Assembly: GCF_001685025.1 (NCBI RefSeq)
Contig: NZ_MAYU01000001.1
Coordinates: forward strand, 1,061,971 to 1,125,970
Length of the DNA: 64,000 bases
Source of the DNA: Bacillus sp. FJAT-27225
GTDB taxonomy: Bacteria > Bacillota > Bacilli > Bacillales > Cytobacillaceae
Reading direction: 5' to 3'
A program made the translations under genes and the position numbers. The notes beneath the pieces were generated by a model that worked only from the letters and a program-made list of their open reading frames with translations, was not told the origin of the DNA and did not search any database. Below, piece after piece: positions 36,006 through 45,671 of the stretch (positions are counted from its first letter, which is position 1; every line of letters starts with the position of its first letter).

Positions 36006-36980
36006 TTAGCGGTTTGCATTCGGGAGTGAATACGTCCGGCCTTTTGTTTTTCCAGTTTTCACGAGACCCATAGATGAAAGCAGCCGTTTGGCAACATGAG
36101 ATGAAGATAGTTTTAATAACTCACAGCACTCCTGATTTGATATTGATCCATTTACAACTAAAAGATAGTCTTTTATAACAGAAATGTGAGCTTCCTCTGA
36201 TAAAACCTGACACCACGAACAATTCCATTTTATACCTTTACGATCCATAGGCCGCCTTAAGCACGTCGGACAGGGTACTCCTTCCATTAACTCAACTTTT
36301 CTAAGATTATACTGTTTCATAACATCCATTGTTTCAGGGATATGAGATTCATTTAGGGTCTGGGCGATTTTTTTAATCTCCTCAACTGTAACAAATTCTT
36401 TTCTATACCTTTTAGCAAGTTCCAAAACCTTAAGGGGAAAACTTTTTGCGGTACTAACATGCCTCGCTATAGAAACACTGCTGCAGCGGATTAACGCTTT
36501 ATCGTTACTGATAATGGCAAGGTGTTCAATTGGAGGTATTTCAAACATGTGACTTGCTAACCAACTTTTTAGCTGGTTGCAGTGATTCAGCGCTTGAACG
36601 AGTGGATTATCGATGCTAGTAATGGTTTCGTGCCTGGAAATGGTTAGGACACCCGTATCTCCGTTAAAATATAACTCGTTTGAAAAAGCTTTTATTTCAG
36701 CTACAAGGAAAAATTTAGTGGTGAGAATGAGGGTATCAATCTGGAAGATAAGTCCTTTAAAGGATAGCCGGAGGTCATGGAGGACAAAGTAATCGTCTGG
36801 GAGTAACTGGGCATAATAGTCAGCGTTCTGCTCACCTTTATATCCCTTTTGACGGTTTTTCAAATCTTGTTTTACTCTAGGAACAATGGGATGATTGGGT
36901 CTGAGCAGTCTCAGGAGAGCTTCAAGGATTAATATTTTTACCGGTACTTCTCGCGGTTTCAATAATTGCAGATAAATCAC
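36006..36980 (-). CDS. NERD-domain protein with C-terminal zinc finger
   Basis: 324 aa. Residues about 45-155 are a NERD (nuclease-related) domain: GYKGEQNADYY, DYFVLHDLRL, FQIDTLILTTKFFLVAEIKAF, with Asp and Glu-x-Lys as in restriction-like nucleases. A 4-Cys zinc knuckle (CPTCLRRP ... CSWCQVL) lies near 245-270, then a helix-turn-helix-like end. The GTG start at 36980 touches the ribosome site, so a start a few codons inside is possible. Function of the family is unknown. It is inserted between trxA and etfA relative to B. subtilis. Confidence 0.82.
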   Translation of the reverse strand: MIYLQLLKPREVPVKILILEALLRLLRPNHPIVPRVKQDLKNRQKGYKGEQNADYYAQLLPDDYFVLHDLRLSFKGLIFQIDTLILTTKFFLVAEIKAFSNELYFNGDTGVLTISRHETITSIDNPLVQALNHCNQLKSWLASHMFEIPPIEHLAIISNDKALIRCSSVSIARHVSTAKSFPLKVLELAKRYRKEFVTVEEIKKIAQTLNESHIPETMDVMKQYNLRKVELMEGVPCPTCLRRPMDRKGIKWNCSWCQVLSEEAHISVIKDYLLVVNGSISNQECCELLKLSSSHVAKRLLSSMGLVKTGKTKGRTYSLPNANR

Positions 36981-37100
36981 TCCTTTTCATTCACTTCCTC
37001 TCTATTTCTTCACTATGACACAGGAATCCTTGCAAGGTAGATTATTTTCACCGAACAGACAATTATATTACAAATTTTGTAAGGCTCATCACTTTCAAAA

Positions 37101-37180
37101 AAATAATTCAGCGAGTTTTGAATTAATTCAGCGCTTTTGAAATTAATTCAGCGAGTTTAGAAATTATTCAGCGACTTTAA
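37101..37180. repeat. Four tandem 20-bp units (ATTCAGCGAGTTTT type)
   Basis: Four units with an exact 20-bp period share the core ATTCAGCG followed by AGTTTTG, CTTTTGA, AGTTTAG and ACTTTAA. They lie between the NERD gene start and the etfA terminator. No spacer sequences, so not CRISPR. Confidence 0.85.
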
Positions 37181-37213
37181 AAATCATGAAACACAAAACA
37201 TTCCTCATAAAGG

Positions 37214-37241
37214 AAAAACGGGTGGTTTTCACCACCCGCCT
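37214..37241 (-). terminator. Terminator of the fadR-fadB-etfBA operon
   Basis: Minus strand GCGGGTGGT pairs with ACCACCCGT around a tetraloop, then TTTTTCC. It lies 9 bp after the etfA stop. Confidence 0.85.
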
Positions 37242-37249
37242 ATTACTTA

Positions 37250-38227
37250 TTAAGAATGTACCTTCAACTTTTTGAATTCTTCTGTCAGGAGCGGAACTAC
37301 TTCAAATAAATCTCCGACAATTCCGTAATCCGCGACCTTGAAAATATTCGCTTCCGGGTCTTTGTTGATCGCAACAATTACTTTGGAGTTGGACATTCCG
37401 GCCAAGTGCTGGATGGCGCCGGAAATACCGCATGCAATGTACAGGTCAGGTGTAACCACCTTACCAGTCTGGCCGATTTGCAGCGAGTAATCGCAATAGT
37501 CGGCATCGCAGGCGCCACGGGATGCGCCGACTGCCCCACCAAGTACCGCTGCCAGTTCCTTCAACGGCTCGAAACCGTCTGCACTTTTGACGCCGCGCCC
37601 GCCAGCGACAACTACCTTCGCTTCAGAAAGGTCAACCCCATCGGTTGCTTTCCGAATAACGTCCTTCACGATCGTCCTTAAATCTTTAATCTCGGCGGAA
37701 ACGGTTTCAACATTTCCGCTTGCTTCTTCATTTTTCTCAAGAGGGGCAATGTTGTTCGGTCGGATTGTCGCAAAAATAACTCCGTCTGTGCTTATTTTCT
37801 TTTCAAATGCTTTGCCGGAATAAATCGGCCTCGTGAACACAAGGTTCCCGCCGGCGGATTCGAGAGCTGTTACGTCGGATATTAGTCCGCTGCCAAGTTT
37901 CGCCGCTACTTTAGGTGCTAGGTCCTTCCCTTGTGCTGTATGGCCAAGAATGATGCCTTCCGGATTCTCCGATTCAATGACTGTCAATAATGCCTGTGAA
38001 TATCCGTCCGGAGTATAATTCCCCAGCTTCGCATCCTCGACAACCACTACTCTGTCAGCGCCATACTGGAAAAGCTCCGCTCCTAAAGCGCTTACACTTT
38101 CGCCAATCAAAAGCCCGATCACTTCGCCGCCTTCTGCAACAGTTTTACCGGCAGCTATCGCTTCAAACGAAACATTTCTTAACGAACCGTCGCGGACTTC
38201 GCCTACTACCAATACTTTTCTCGCCAT
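37250..38227 (-). CDS. etfA: Electron transfer flavoprotein alpha subunit
   Basis: 325 aa. The C-terminal FAD-binding signature is present ([14 protein letters not shown] and later [17 protein letters not shown]). It partners with EtfB to take electrons from acyl-CoA dehydrogenases during fatty-acid oxidation to the menaquinone pool. Last gene of the fad operon, 25 bp after etfB. Confidence 0.97.
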   Translation of the reverse strand: MARKVLVVGEVRDGSLRNVSFEAIAAGKTVAEGGEVIGLLIGESVSALGAELFQYGADRVVVVEDAKLGNYTPDGYSQALLTVIESENPEGIILGHTAQGKDLAPKVAAKLGSGLISDVTALESAGGNLVFTRPIYSGKAFEKKISTDGVIFATIRPNNIAPLEKNEEASGNVETVSAEIKDLRTIVKDVIRKATDGVDLSEAKVVVAGGRGVKSADGFEPLKELAAVLGGAVGASRGACDADYCDYSLQIGQTGKVVTPDLYIACGISGAIQHLAGMSNSKVIVAINKDPEANIFKVADYGIVGDLFEVVPLLTEEFKKLKVHS

Positions 38228-38252
38228 ATTATTCCCTCCGTCTCTGTATCTA

Positions 38253-39026
38253 TTAAACTACTTTCGCTTCCCTGTGCAAAAGCTGGACTAGTTCCTTTAC
38301 CTGGTCGGCAATCTCTCCTTGCAGGACGCGCCCTGCTTCCTTCTTTGGCGGCAGATAGATTTCGATTGTCTTTGTCTTTGCTTCGATATCATCTTCTTCG
38401 AGATCAAGATCATCCAATTCAAGCTCTTCAAGCGGCTTCTTTTTCGCCTTCATTATGCCTGGAAGTGAAGGATAGCGAGGGTCGTTCAGCCCTTGCTGAG
38501 CAGTCACAAGCAGCGGCAAGGACGTTTCTACGATTTCGGAGTCACCTTCGACATCACGTGTTACAGTAACAGTGCTCCCATTGATATCAAGCTTGGTGAT
38601 TGTCGTTACATACGGAATGCCAAGCAATTCAGCAACTCGCGGGCCAACCTGTCCTGAACCCCCATCGATTGCGACATTCCCGCCAAGAATCAGATCCGCA
38701 TCCTTATCCTTCAAGAACTCGGCAAGGACTTTTGCAGTCGTAAATTGGTCGCTGTTTTCGACGTCATCCTCGATATTAATCAGGACAGCTTTATCAGCAC
38801 CCATTGCCAGCGCTGTGCGTAGCTGTTTTTCTGCCTCTTCAGAGCCAACCGTGACGACTGTCACTTCGCCTCCCTGCGCATCCCTGACACGGATTGCCTC
38901 CTCGATTGCATAATCGTCATAAGGGTTAATGATGAATTCAGCGCCATCCTCATTGATTTTGCCGCCCGAAATCGAAATTTTTTCTTCAGTATCGAACGTT
39001 CTTTTCATTAATACAAAAATATTCAT
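38253..39026 (-). CDS. etfB: Electron transfer flavoprotein beta subunit
   Basis: 257 aa starting MNIFVLMKRTFDTEEK, with the AMP-binding/ETF motif (GGNVAIDGGSGQVGPRVAELLG). Forms the heterodimer with EtfA. Good AGGG ribosome site. Operon fadR-fadB-etfB-etfA as in B. subtilis. Confidence 0.97.
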   Translation of the reverse strand: MNIFVLMKRTFDTEEKISISGGKINEDGAEFIINPYDDYAIEEAIRVRDAQGGEVTVVTVGSEEAEKQLRTALAMGADKAVLINIEDDVENSDQFTTAKVLAEFLKDKDADLILGGNVAIDGGSGQVGPRVAELLGIPYVTTITKLDINGSTVTVTRDVEGDSEIVETSLPLLVTAQQGLNDPRYPSLPGIMKAKKKPLEELELDDLDLEEDDIEAKTKTIEIYLPPKKEAGRVLQGEIADQVKELVQLLHREAKVV

Positions 39027-39149
39027 GCCATTTCCCTCCCAAGTTTCAAGATTTCATTTCTTCGAAAGATTTAAAAAAATCGGGACAAAAAAATCCCTGT
39101 ATGGATATCACTGCCAGGCTGGACGAAACCAGCCTGACAGATCTATCAA

Positions 39150-39920
39150 TTATCCTTTAAAATTCGGTTCGCGCTTTTCGATAAATGCCTGGATGCCTTC
39201 TTTGCCATCCTCTGATATGAACACTTCGCCGAACAGTTCAGCTTCGCGTTTCACACCTTCGTAAAACTCGCCTGATTTTGAATAGTTAAGAAGTTCAATC
39301 GCAGCCTTTAACGAGCCAGAGCTCTTCTTGGCTATTTTCTTTGCCAATGTAAAAGCATGCTCCAAAAGTTCCGCTTCTGGATAGGCATGATTGGCCAGCC
39401 CATATTGGACTGCCTCAAGCCCTGTAATTGGCTCGGATGTAAACAACATTTCCGCTGCCCGAGCAAAGCCTACGAAGCGCGGCAGCCTCTGGGAACCTGC
39501 AAAACCTGGAACTAGCCCAAGCTGGAGTTCAGGAAGGCCTAGCTTGGCTGTCTCACTGACGAGGCGGATGTGGCAGGCCATCGCCAACTCAAGCCCGCCG
39601 CCCAAAGCAGCGCCATGGATAGCGGCAATGATTGGTTTGGGGAATTTTTCCATCCTGTCAAAAAGGTCCTGCCCCAGCTTGCCATGCGCTGCAAATTCAC
39701 TTTCCGATTTAATGCTCGTAAATTCTTTAATATCCGCGCCCGCCGAGAAGAACCTGCCTTCACCATGGATCAGCAGCACCTTGATGTCGGTTCTTGGTTC
39801 AATTTCATCGAGTATCGCGGAAAGCTCCTTCAACACTTCCGAGGAAAGAGCATTTGCTGGCGGCCGGGTAATTGTAATCTTAGCGATTCCGCCTTCATCG
39901 GCCCATTTTAAAAGTTCCAA
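39150..39920 (-). CDS. fadB: Enoyl-CoA hydratase of beta-oxidation
   Basis: The start chosen is TTG at 39920 (ELLKWADEGG) behind AAGGGGGAT; it leaves about 20 residues before PPANALS as in B. subtilis FadB. An ATG at 39962 would overlap fadR and lacks a ribosome site. The crotonase fold is shown by FFSAGADIKEF and AIHGAALGGGLELAMACH, with catalytic Glu in LPELQLGLVPGFAG. Hydrates trans-2-enoyl-CoA. Confidence 0.95.
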   Translation of the reverse strand: MELLKWADEGGIAKITITRPPANALSSEVLKELSAILDEIEPRTDIKVLLIHGEGRFFSAGADIKEFTSIKSESEFAAHGKLGQDLFDRMEKFPKPIIAAIHGAALGGGLELAMACHIRLVSETAKLGLPELQLGLVPGFAGSQRLPRFVGFARAAEMLFTSEPITGLEAVQYGLANHAYPEAELLEHAFTLAKKIAKKSSGSLKAAIELLNYSKSGEFYEGVKREAELFGEVFISEDGKEGIQAFIEKREPNFKG

Positions 39921-39945
39921 CGTCCAATCCCCCTTATGTGAAAAT

Positions 39946-40527
39946 TTAACGGCTAATCCCATTCATCAACAATCCGTGCACGGGACCACTTAATGCATTT
40001 AAGTCATACTTTTGTTCATTCATAACCCAGGACGTTACCGTTTCATCGATTGTCCCAAATATCATTTGCCTTGCAAGCCTTACGTCCAGCCCATCAGAAA
40101 ATTCCTGATTGGCCTTTCCCTCATTGAGGATTTTATCTATTAGCTTCAGATACCCTTTAAGGACTTCATTTATTCTAAGGCGAAGCTCCTTGTTTGATTG
40201 CCTCAGCTCGAGTTGGGTAACAATGGCTAAATGGTGATCCTCCGACAGCATTTTAAAGTGGGATGAAACCAATAGTAATAACTTCTCTGCGGCTGTCCCT
40301 TTTCCTGCCATCATCGCTTCGATTTTTTCTATGTAGGTACCCATTTTTTCTTCAAATAAAGAAATGAGGATATCTTCCTTGTTTTTAAAATACAAGTAAA
40401 TCGTCCCATCTGCCACACCGGCTTGTTTGGCAATCTTGGATACCTGCGCCTGATGATAGCCGTGTTCCGCTATGACTACAACAGCCGCATCAATGATTTG
40501 CATGTATTTTGGCTTATTCTTCTTCAC
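39946..40527 (-). CDS. fadR: TetR-family fatty-acid degradation regulator FadR
   Basis: GTG at 40527 behind GGAGGG gives KKNKPKYMQIIDAAV, matching the start of B. subtilis FadR (YsiA), 193 aa. The helix-turn-helix QVSKIAKQAGVADGTIYLYF is nearly identical to the family. The C-terminal part binds long-chain acyl-CoA, which releases the repressor. It sits in its own operon, behind an operator overlapping its promoter, so it is autorepressed together with fadB and etfBA. Confidence 0.95.
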   Translation of the reverse strand: MKKNKPKYMQIIDAAVVVIAEHGYHQAQVSKIAKQAGVADGTIYLYFKNKEDILISLFEEKMGTYIEKIEAMMAGKGTAAEKLLLLVSSHFKMLSEDHHLAIVTQLELRQSNKELRLRINEVLKGYLKLIDKILNEGKANQEFSDGLDVRLARQMIFGTIDETVTSWVMNEQKYDLNALSGPVHGLLMNGISR

Positions 40528-40553
40528 TTCCTCATCCCTCCTTTCGAAGAAAA

Positions 40554-40609
40554 ATGAATGACCATTCATTCATAATTTTATTGTACGTCTTCGCTGCTTT
40601 TACTGTCAA
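40554..40609 (-). promoter_or_regulatory. fadR promoter with FadR operator
   Basis: Minus strand -35 TTGACA (40604-40609), 18-bp spacer, -10 TACAAT (40580-40585), then ATGAATG-N6-CATTCAT (40554-40573) across the start point. Matches the known Bacillus FadR palindrome. Confidence 0.85.
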
Positions 40610-40687
40610 GCTTACTGCACCCTTTTCATTTCAAAATTGCTTACCGAATTACTATACCACAATTTTAACCTGTATGTTCTTCCCACA

Positions 40688-40717
40688 GCAAAAACAAGAA
40701 GCCGCCTAGGCGGCCCC
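40688..40717 (-). terminator. Terminator between lcfA and fadR
   Basis: Minus strand GCCGCC-TA-GGCGGC followed by TTCTTGTTTTTG. So lcfA can be transcribed separately from fadR, although read-through is possible. Confidence 0.75.
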
Positions 40718-40722
40718 GTCTA

Positions 40723-42426
40723 TTAGGCATGCTTTTGTTCTTCCTCGGCAAGCTTTCTTTTTTCCTCATCAATCAATGCACGCCTGAGGATCTTACCTAC
40801 AGCGGTTTTAGGAAGTTCATCCCTAAATTCATAGATGCGCGGAACCTTGAACGAAGCAAGATGTTTCCGGGCAAATTCATCGAGCTCCTTTTCCGAAAGG
40901 GTTTCCCCTTCCTTCAATACTACGTATGCTTTCACCGTCTCGCCGCGATATGGATCCGGGATACCCGCGGCGACCACTTCCTGGATTGCTGGGTGTTCAT
41001 AAAGGACCTCCTCAATTTCGCGAGGATAAATATTGAATCCGCCAGCTATAATCATATCCTTTTTCCGGTCGACAATATAAAAATAGCCGTCCTCATCCAT
41101 GTAGCCAAGATCCCCAGTCAAAAGCCAGCCATCCCTCAATGTCATTGCTGTATCCTCAGGCCGCTTCCAATATCCCTTCATTACCTGAGGACCTTTGACG
41201 GCAACCTCACCAATTTCTCCTGGCGGAAGCGGTTCGCCATTTTCAAATGACAGAATGACTGCATCCGTATCAGGCCAAGGGACACCGACACTTCCCTTTA
41301 CCCTGGGGCGGTTCCAAAGAAAGTTGGCGTGTGTTACAGGAGATGACTCTGTGAGTCCGTAGCCTTCAACAAGCTTTCCTCCTGTAACTTCTTCAAATTT
41401 TTCCTGAATTTCAACAGGCAGCGGGGCAGAACCGCTAATACATGAATCGATAGAGGAAAGGTCATATTTCTTAATATCCGGATGGTTCAATAGCCCGATA
41501 TAAATAGTTGGAGCGCCTGGAAAGAGGGTCGGACGCTTTTTTTGGATCATTTTAAGTGTATTTCCTGCATCGAATTTCGGCATAAGAATCATTTCATGGC
41601 CTTCTATAATAGATTGAAGCAATACAGTCGTCATTCCATACACATGAAAAAGCGGCAGGATACCAAGTATTTTTTCCTGGCCTCGTTTACATTTGTACAT
41701 CCATGTTTTACACATCATCACATTGGAAATCAGGTTTTTATGCGTCAGCATGACACCCTTGGGAAATCCGGTTGTTCCGCCGGTATATTGCAGAAGTGCC
41801 AGATCCTCCTCAAAATCAAATGGGTGAACTTCAAGTGGGCCTGCCGGTTTTTTCATAATTTCCGTAAACAGGTGGTCACTTCCTTCATGCTTTACTTTCA
41901 CAACTATCCCGTATTGCTTTTTCTGGATGAAGGGGTAAATTAAATTTTTCGGGAATGGGAGATAGTCTTTGATAGCGGTTACAATTATGTGTTTTAAATC
42001 AGTCTGTTTCATGACTTTTGAAACACGCGGGTACAATATGTCGAGGGTTAAGATGGCTAGTGCTCCTGAATCCTTCATTTGATACTCCAGCTCGCGTTCC
42101 GTGTACAAAGGGTTCGTCTGGACAACGACTCCGCCAGCCAATAAAATTCCAAAGAAACTGATTACTGCCTGAGGGCTATTTGGCAGCATCACTGCCACAC
42201 GGTCGCCTTTGCCAATTCCCAAGGACTGCAGGTAGGATGCCAGTTTTTGTGCCGACTCTCTAACCTCTTGAAAGGTTAAATCCTTTCCCATGAAATGAAT
42301 AGCCGTTTTGTCCGGGAATTCTTCAGCCGCCTTTGAAAGATAATCCTGCAGTGGATCGGTGGGATATTCAAGCATTGCCGGAATTTCTTCAGGATAATGT
42401 TTTAGCCATGGCTTCGTTTTGCTCAT
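40723..42426 (-). CDS. lcfA: Long-chain fatty-acid CoA ligase
   Basis: 567 aa of the AMP-forming adenylate superfamily: P-loop YTGGTTGFPKGV, GYGLTESSPV, and DLGYMDEDGYFYIVDRKKDM followed by GGFNIYPREIE. It activates fatty acids to acyl-CoA, feeding FadB/Etf and releasing FadR. No FadR operator was found upstream of it, unlike fadR itself. Confidence 0.97.
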   Translation of the reverse strand: MSKTKPWLKHYPEEIPAMLEYPTDPLQDYLSKAAEEFPDKTAIHFMGKDLTFQEVRESAQKLASYLQSLGIGKGDRVAVMLPNSPQAVISFFGILLAGGVVVQTNPLYTERELEYQMKDSGALAILTLDILYPRVSKVMKQTDLKHIIVTAIKDYLPFPKNLIYPFIQKKQYGIVVKVKHEGSDHLFTEIMKKPAGPLEVHPFDFEEDLALLQYTGGTTGFPKGVMLTHKNLISNVMMCKTWMYKCKRGQEKILGILPLFHVYGMTTVLLQSIIEGHEMILMPKFDAGNTLKMIQKKRPTLFPGAPTIYIGLLNHPDIKKYDLSSIDSCISGSAPLPVEIQEKFEEVTGGKLVEGYGLTESSPVTHANFLWNRPRVKGSVGVPWPDTDAVILSFENGEPLPPGEIGEVAVKGPQVMKGYWKRPEDTAMTLRDGWLLTGDLGYMDEDGYFYIVDRKKDMIIAGGFNIYPREIEEVLYEHPAIQEVVAAGIPDPYRGETVKAYVVLKEGETLSEKELDEFARKHLASFKVPRIYEFRDELPKTAVGKILRRALIDEEKRKLAEEEQKHA

Positions 42427-42579
42427 AAGCGCCTCCTTTTGTTAAGTTTTTTAAAAATTCTTTCATTTTCTTTTTTCCATTATAATCTATTCACCTGCAT
42501 ACGACAAACAGAATACATTTTCCTATTAAACTGTGATTGCTTCCATTACTATGTACTTACTACTTAGGTATAAAGACAG

Positions 42580-42615
42580 AAAGGGCGTCCCAGTTATCTC
42601 CTTGGGACACCCTTT
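42580..42615 (-). terminator. Terminator after the 27-aa membrane protein gene
   Basis: AAAGGGCGTCCCA pairs with TGGGACACCCTTT with one mismatch, with T runs on both strands. Confidence 0.75.
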
Positions 42616-42620
42616 CATTT

Positions 42621-42704
42621 TTAGGCAATAAACACCATATAAATAACCCCTATCAGGAAAAAAAGGCCGCACAGAGCCAGCAGTATCTTCCCCAGTCTTT
42701 CCAT
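42621..42704 (-). CDS. Tiny membrane protein, 27 aa
   Basis: ATG at 42704 behind GAGGGA. The product (MERLGKILLALCGLFFLIGV, then a short hydrophobic end) is one membrane helix with a basic N terminus. Followed within 6 bp by a good terminator. Shape fits the many single-span sporulation or stress miniproteins of Bacillus, but no family is recognised. Confidence 0.55.
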   Translation of the reverse strand: MERLGKILLALCGLFFLIGVIYMVFIA

Positions 42705-42719
42705 TTTACTTCCCTCGCT

Positions 42720-42832
42720 TTATCCCGCATTAACGGGCTGTAAGTCCTCCCTCAAGGCCTGAAAGGAATCAAAAAAGTTTAGGTTGGAGGCTCAACTAAC
42801 AATCAGCGGCAGATAAATCCCCCACTGATTGA
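42720..42832 (+). repeat. Dispersed repeat family 4, copy A
   Basis: Runs from TTATCCCGCATTAACGGGCT through CTCAACTAACAATCAG to CCCCACTGATTGA. An inverted copy lies at 55203-55307, 12 kb away. The ends match best and the centre is diverged. Confidence 0.7.
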
Positions 42833-42841
42833 ACCCCCACC

Positions 42842-43246
42842 TTATATACCGGACCCAATGATGAACGACAGGCCAATTGAAATAACCATTGAAATGAAAC
42901 CAACAGCCCAATTGCCTTTTTCGATTTCCTCATCCACATTGAATTTCGGTGAAAGGAACTCGAAAATAAAATATCCGCATAACAGAAGGGCGAATCCGTA
43001 TACACCCCAGCCAATCATTGAAAGCAGCGAACTATGTTCAAGGATAGTATAGCGGAATATGTTTGCGATACCCAGTATCTTTCCGCCTGTTGCCATGGCT
43101 ACAGCCATATTTCCCTTTTTGATTTCTTCCCAGTTATCATATTTGGTCACCAATTCAAATACTGCCAGGAAAAGCACAAGGCAAAGGACAACGACACTGT
43201 AATATGCTGCAATTTGAATATATTCATTTTGCCAGAATTGTTCCAT
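42842..43246 (-). CDS. yshE: DUF350 membrane protein YshE
   Basis: 134 aa with four hydrophobic helices, two DUF350 half-repeats (ATGGKILGIANIFRY and KGNWAVGFISMVISIG). Lies between mutS2 and lcfA as in B. subtilis. Function unknown. Confidence 0.9.
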   Translation of the reverse strand: MEQFWQNEYIQIAAYYSVVVLCLVLFLAVFELVTKYDNWEEIKKGNMAVAMATGGKILGIANIFRYTILEHSSLLSMIGWGVYGFALLLCGYFIFEFLSPKFNVDEEIEKGNWAVGFISMVISIGLSFIIGSGI

Positions 43247-43265
43247 ACCGCTATTCTCCCCGATT

Positions 43266-45623
43266 TTATTTGAATTCCGCGACCGTTACCCCGGTTCCGC
43301 CTTCTCCGGCATCACCAAATCGAATCTTTTTAACTGAACGGTGGTTGCGAAGATATTCCTGGACTCCCTGCCTTAGCGCGCCAGTCCCCTTGCCATGAAT
43401 AATCGATACACGTGGATAGCCTGCCAGAAGGGCGTCATCAATGTACTTTTCCACCTTCATTAAGGCGTCTTCATACCGCTCTCCGCGCAGGTCGAGCTCG
43501 AGGCTGACATGGGCATCGCGGCCTTTGACAATCGCCATTGGCTTGACTTCCTTAGGTTTTGGCACATTTATATATTCAAGGTCCTTTTCTGCTACCTTCA
43601 TTTTGAGGATGCCAATCTGAACCTGCCATTCATCATTGGAGGATTTTTCTAACAGCGTTCCTTTTTGATTGAACGTGAGAACCTTTACTTCATCCCCTGG
43701 TTTGAAGGTGTGCTTCGCTGCCTTCCTTGCACCCGGCTTCTCTGTTTTCTTTACTTCGGGAGCGGCTCCGGCTAATCGCTGCCTAGCTTCAATTAATTCG
43801 TGCTCCTTGATTTCAGCATTCTTTTCGAGACGCATTTTTCTAAGATCTGAAATAATGTCTTCCGCTTCACGTGTCGCGTTTTCAACAATTTTACGCGCCT
43901 TCTCTGCCGCTTTCTCCATCAAGGTATCCTTTTGTTCATAATACTCGATAACTTGTTTTTGAAGGTCGGCGTGCAGTTTTTCGGCCTGGCGGCGGAGATC
44001 ATGTGCATCTGCAAGCTCTTCCTCGGCCTCGCGCCTGCTTGTCTCAAGCGACGAAATCATCTTGTCGATTTGCGAACTGTCCTCGCCGACATGAGACCTC
44101 GCATTGGTAATGACATTTTCATCCAAGCCAAGGCGTTTTGAAATCTCGAACGCGTTGCTTCGGCCTGGTACCCCAAGCAGCAGCCTATAAGTCGGGCTCA
44201 GTGTTTCAATGTCAAATTCGACGCTCGCATTCATCACTCCGCCCCGGTTATACCCATAGGCCTTCAATTCAGGATAATGTGTAGTCGCAATGACTCTGGC
44301 CCCTCGGTTGTGTACTTCATCGAGGATGGAAATCGCCAGGGCAGCTCCCTCCTGTGGATCTGTTCCTGCACCAAGCTCATCAAAGAGAACGAAACTATTG
44401 CCGTCCGCTTTTTTCAGGATGTCGACTATATTTACCATATGAGATGAGAACGTACTTAAGCTTTGCTCAATGGATTGTTCATCGCCGATGTCCGCATATA
44501 CTGCGGAGAAAACAGCCAGCTCCGATCCATCGAGGGCTGGTATCTGCAAACCGGACTGCGCCATCAGCGTACATAGCCCGACCGTTTTCAAGGTTACCGT
44601 CTTACCGCCTGTATTCGGTCCTGTAATGACAATTGTTGTATAATCCTTCCCAAGCAGGATGTCATTCGGTACAACAACATCGGCCGGTATTAATGGATGC
44701 CGGGCCTTGTACAGGGCTATTCTGCCTTCGTTGTTCATCTTGGGCCTCGAACCTTTTATTGAACGGCCATAACGTGCTTTTGAAAAAATAAAATCGAGCT
44801 CTCCAAGCACATCCGTCATCACTTCCAGTTCAGGACTATGCTCGGCAACACGTGACGACAATTCAGACAGGATCCGTTCGATCTCAAGAGATTCCTTGAC
44901 CCTGATGTCCTGAACCTGATTGTTAAGCTGAACAACCGATTGGGGCTCAATGAACAGCGTTTGGCCGGATGAGCTTTGGTCATGAATAATCCCTCCATAA
45001 TGGCCGCGGTATTCCTGTTTAACAGGGATGACAAACCTGTCATTCCGGATGGTAATGATGGCATCTGAGAGCATTTTCTGGGCATTTGAAGAGCGAATCA
45101 TGCTCTCCAGCTTTTCCCGGACCCTTGCTTCGTTCGAACGCAGCTGCTGCCTGAGCGCCCTTAGCGTTTCGCTTGCTGTATCAAGAACCTCACCGCCTTC
45201 GTCAATCGCCATTTTGATAGCCTGCTCCAGATTTCCAAGCGGGGCAATCTGGCTCGTATACTCAAACAAATGAGGGATTTTACTGTTCTCATCATGGAGA
45301 TTTTCAATAAACCGTTTAATCTGCCTGCTGGCTGAAATTGTACTTGCAATCTGGACAAGCTCCATCGGGCTCAGCGTCCCGCCAATAACTGAACGTTTGA
45401 GATGGGCTCTGATATCATGGATTCCTGACAGCGGCACATTCCCTTTCAGCCTGAGAGCCGTCGCTGCTTCATCTGTTTCTTCCTGGAGCCTTTCTACTTC
45501 TTCAAACTCAGTAGAGGGAACAAGCTTGGACAGCTTTTCCCGCCCAAGCGGGGATGAAGCGAATTCCGCCAGCTGCTCCCGGACTTTGAAAAACTCAAGG
45601 ACTTTCAATGTTCTTTCCTGCAT
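43266..45623 (-). CDS. mutS2: MutS2: ribosome-collision/recombination ATPase with Smr endonuclease
   Basis: 785 aa. MutS-type core and clamp without the mismatch-binding domain, Walker [14 protein letters not shown], Walker [18 protein letters not shown], a coiled coil (about 515-630), and a C-terminal Smr domain ([20 protein letters not shown], then [12 protein letters not shown]). The family suppresses homologous recombination and splits collided ribosomes. Confidence 0.97.
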   Translation of the reverse strand: MQERTLKVLEFFKVREQLAEFASSPLGREKLSKLVPSTEFEEVERLQEETDEAATALRLKGNVPLSGIHDIRAHLKRSVIGGTLSPMELVQIASTISASRQIKRFIENLHDENSKIPHLFEYTSQIAPLGNLEQAIKMAIDEGGEVLDTASETLRALRQQLRSNEARVREKLESMIRSSNAQKMLSDAIITIRNDRFVIPVKQEYRGHYGGIIHDQSSSGQTLFIEPQSVVQLNNQVQDIRVKESLEIERILSELSSRVAEHSPELEVMTDVLGELDFIFSKARYGRSIKGSRPKMNNEGRIALYKARHPLIPADVVVPNDILLGKDYTTIVITGPNTGGKTVTLKTVGLCTLMAQSGLQIPALDGSELAVFSAVYADIGDEQSIEQSLSTFSSHMVNIVDILKKADGNSFVLFDELGAGTDPQEGAALAISILDEVHNRGARVIATTHYPELKAYGYNRGGVMNASVEFDIETLSPTYRLLLGVPGRSNAFEISKRLGLDENVITNARSHVGEDSSQIDKMISSLETSRREAEEELADAHDLRRQAEKLHADLQKQVIEYYEQKDTLMEKAAEKARKIVENATREAEDIISDLRKMRLEKNAEIKEHELIEARQRLAGAAPEVKKTEKPGARKAAKHTFKPGDEVKVLTFNQKGTLLEKSSNDEWQVQIGILKMKVAEKDLEYINVPKPKEVKPMAIVKGRDAHVSLELDLRGERYEDALMKVEKYIDDALLAGYPRVSIIHGKGTGALRQGVQEYLRNHRSVKKIRFGDAGEGGTGVTVAEFK

Positions 45624-45671
45624 GGAGAAGCTCTCCTTTATCTTTATGCTGCCATGATTTAAGCAGCTATT

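Noticed and set aside
37101-37180. CRISPR array
   Set aside because: Units are contiguous 20-bp repeats without spacers, and no cas genes are near.
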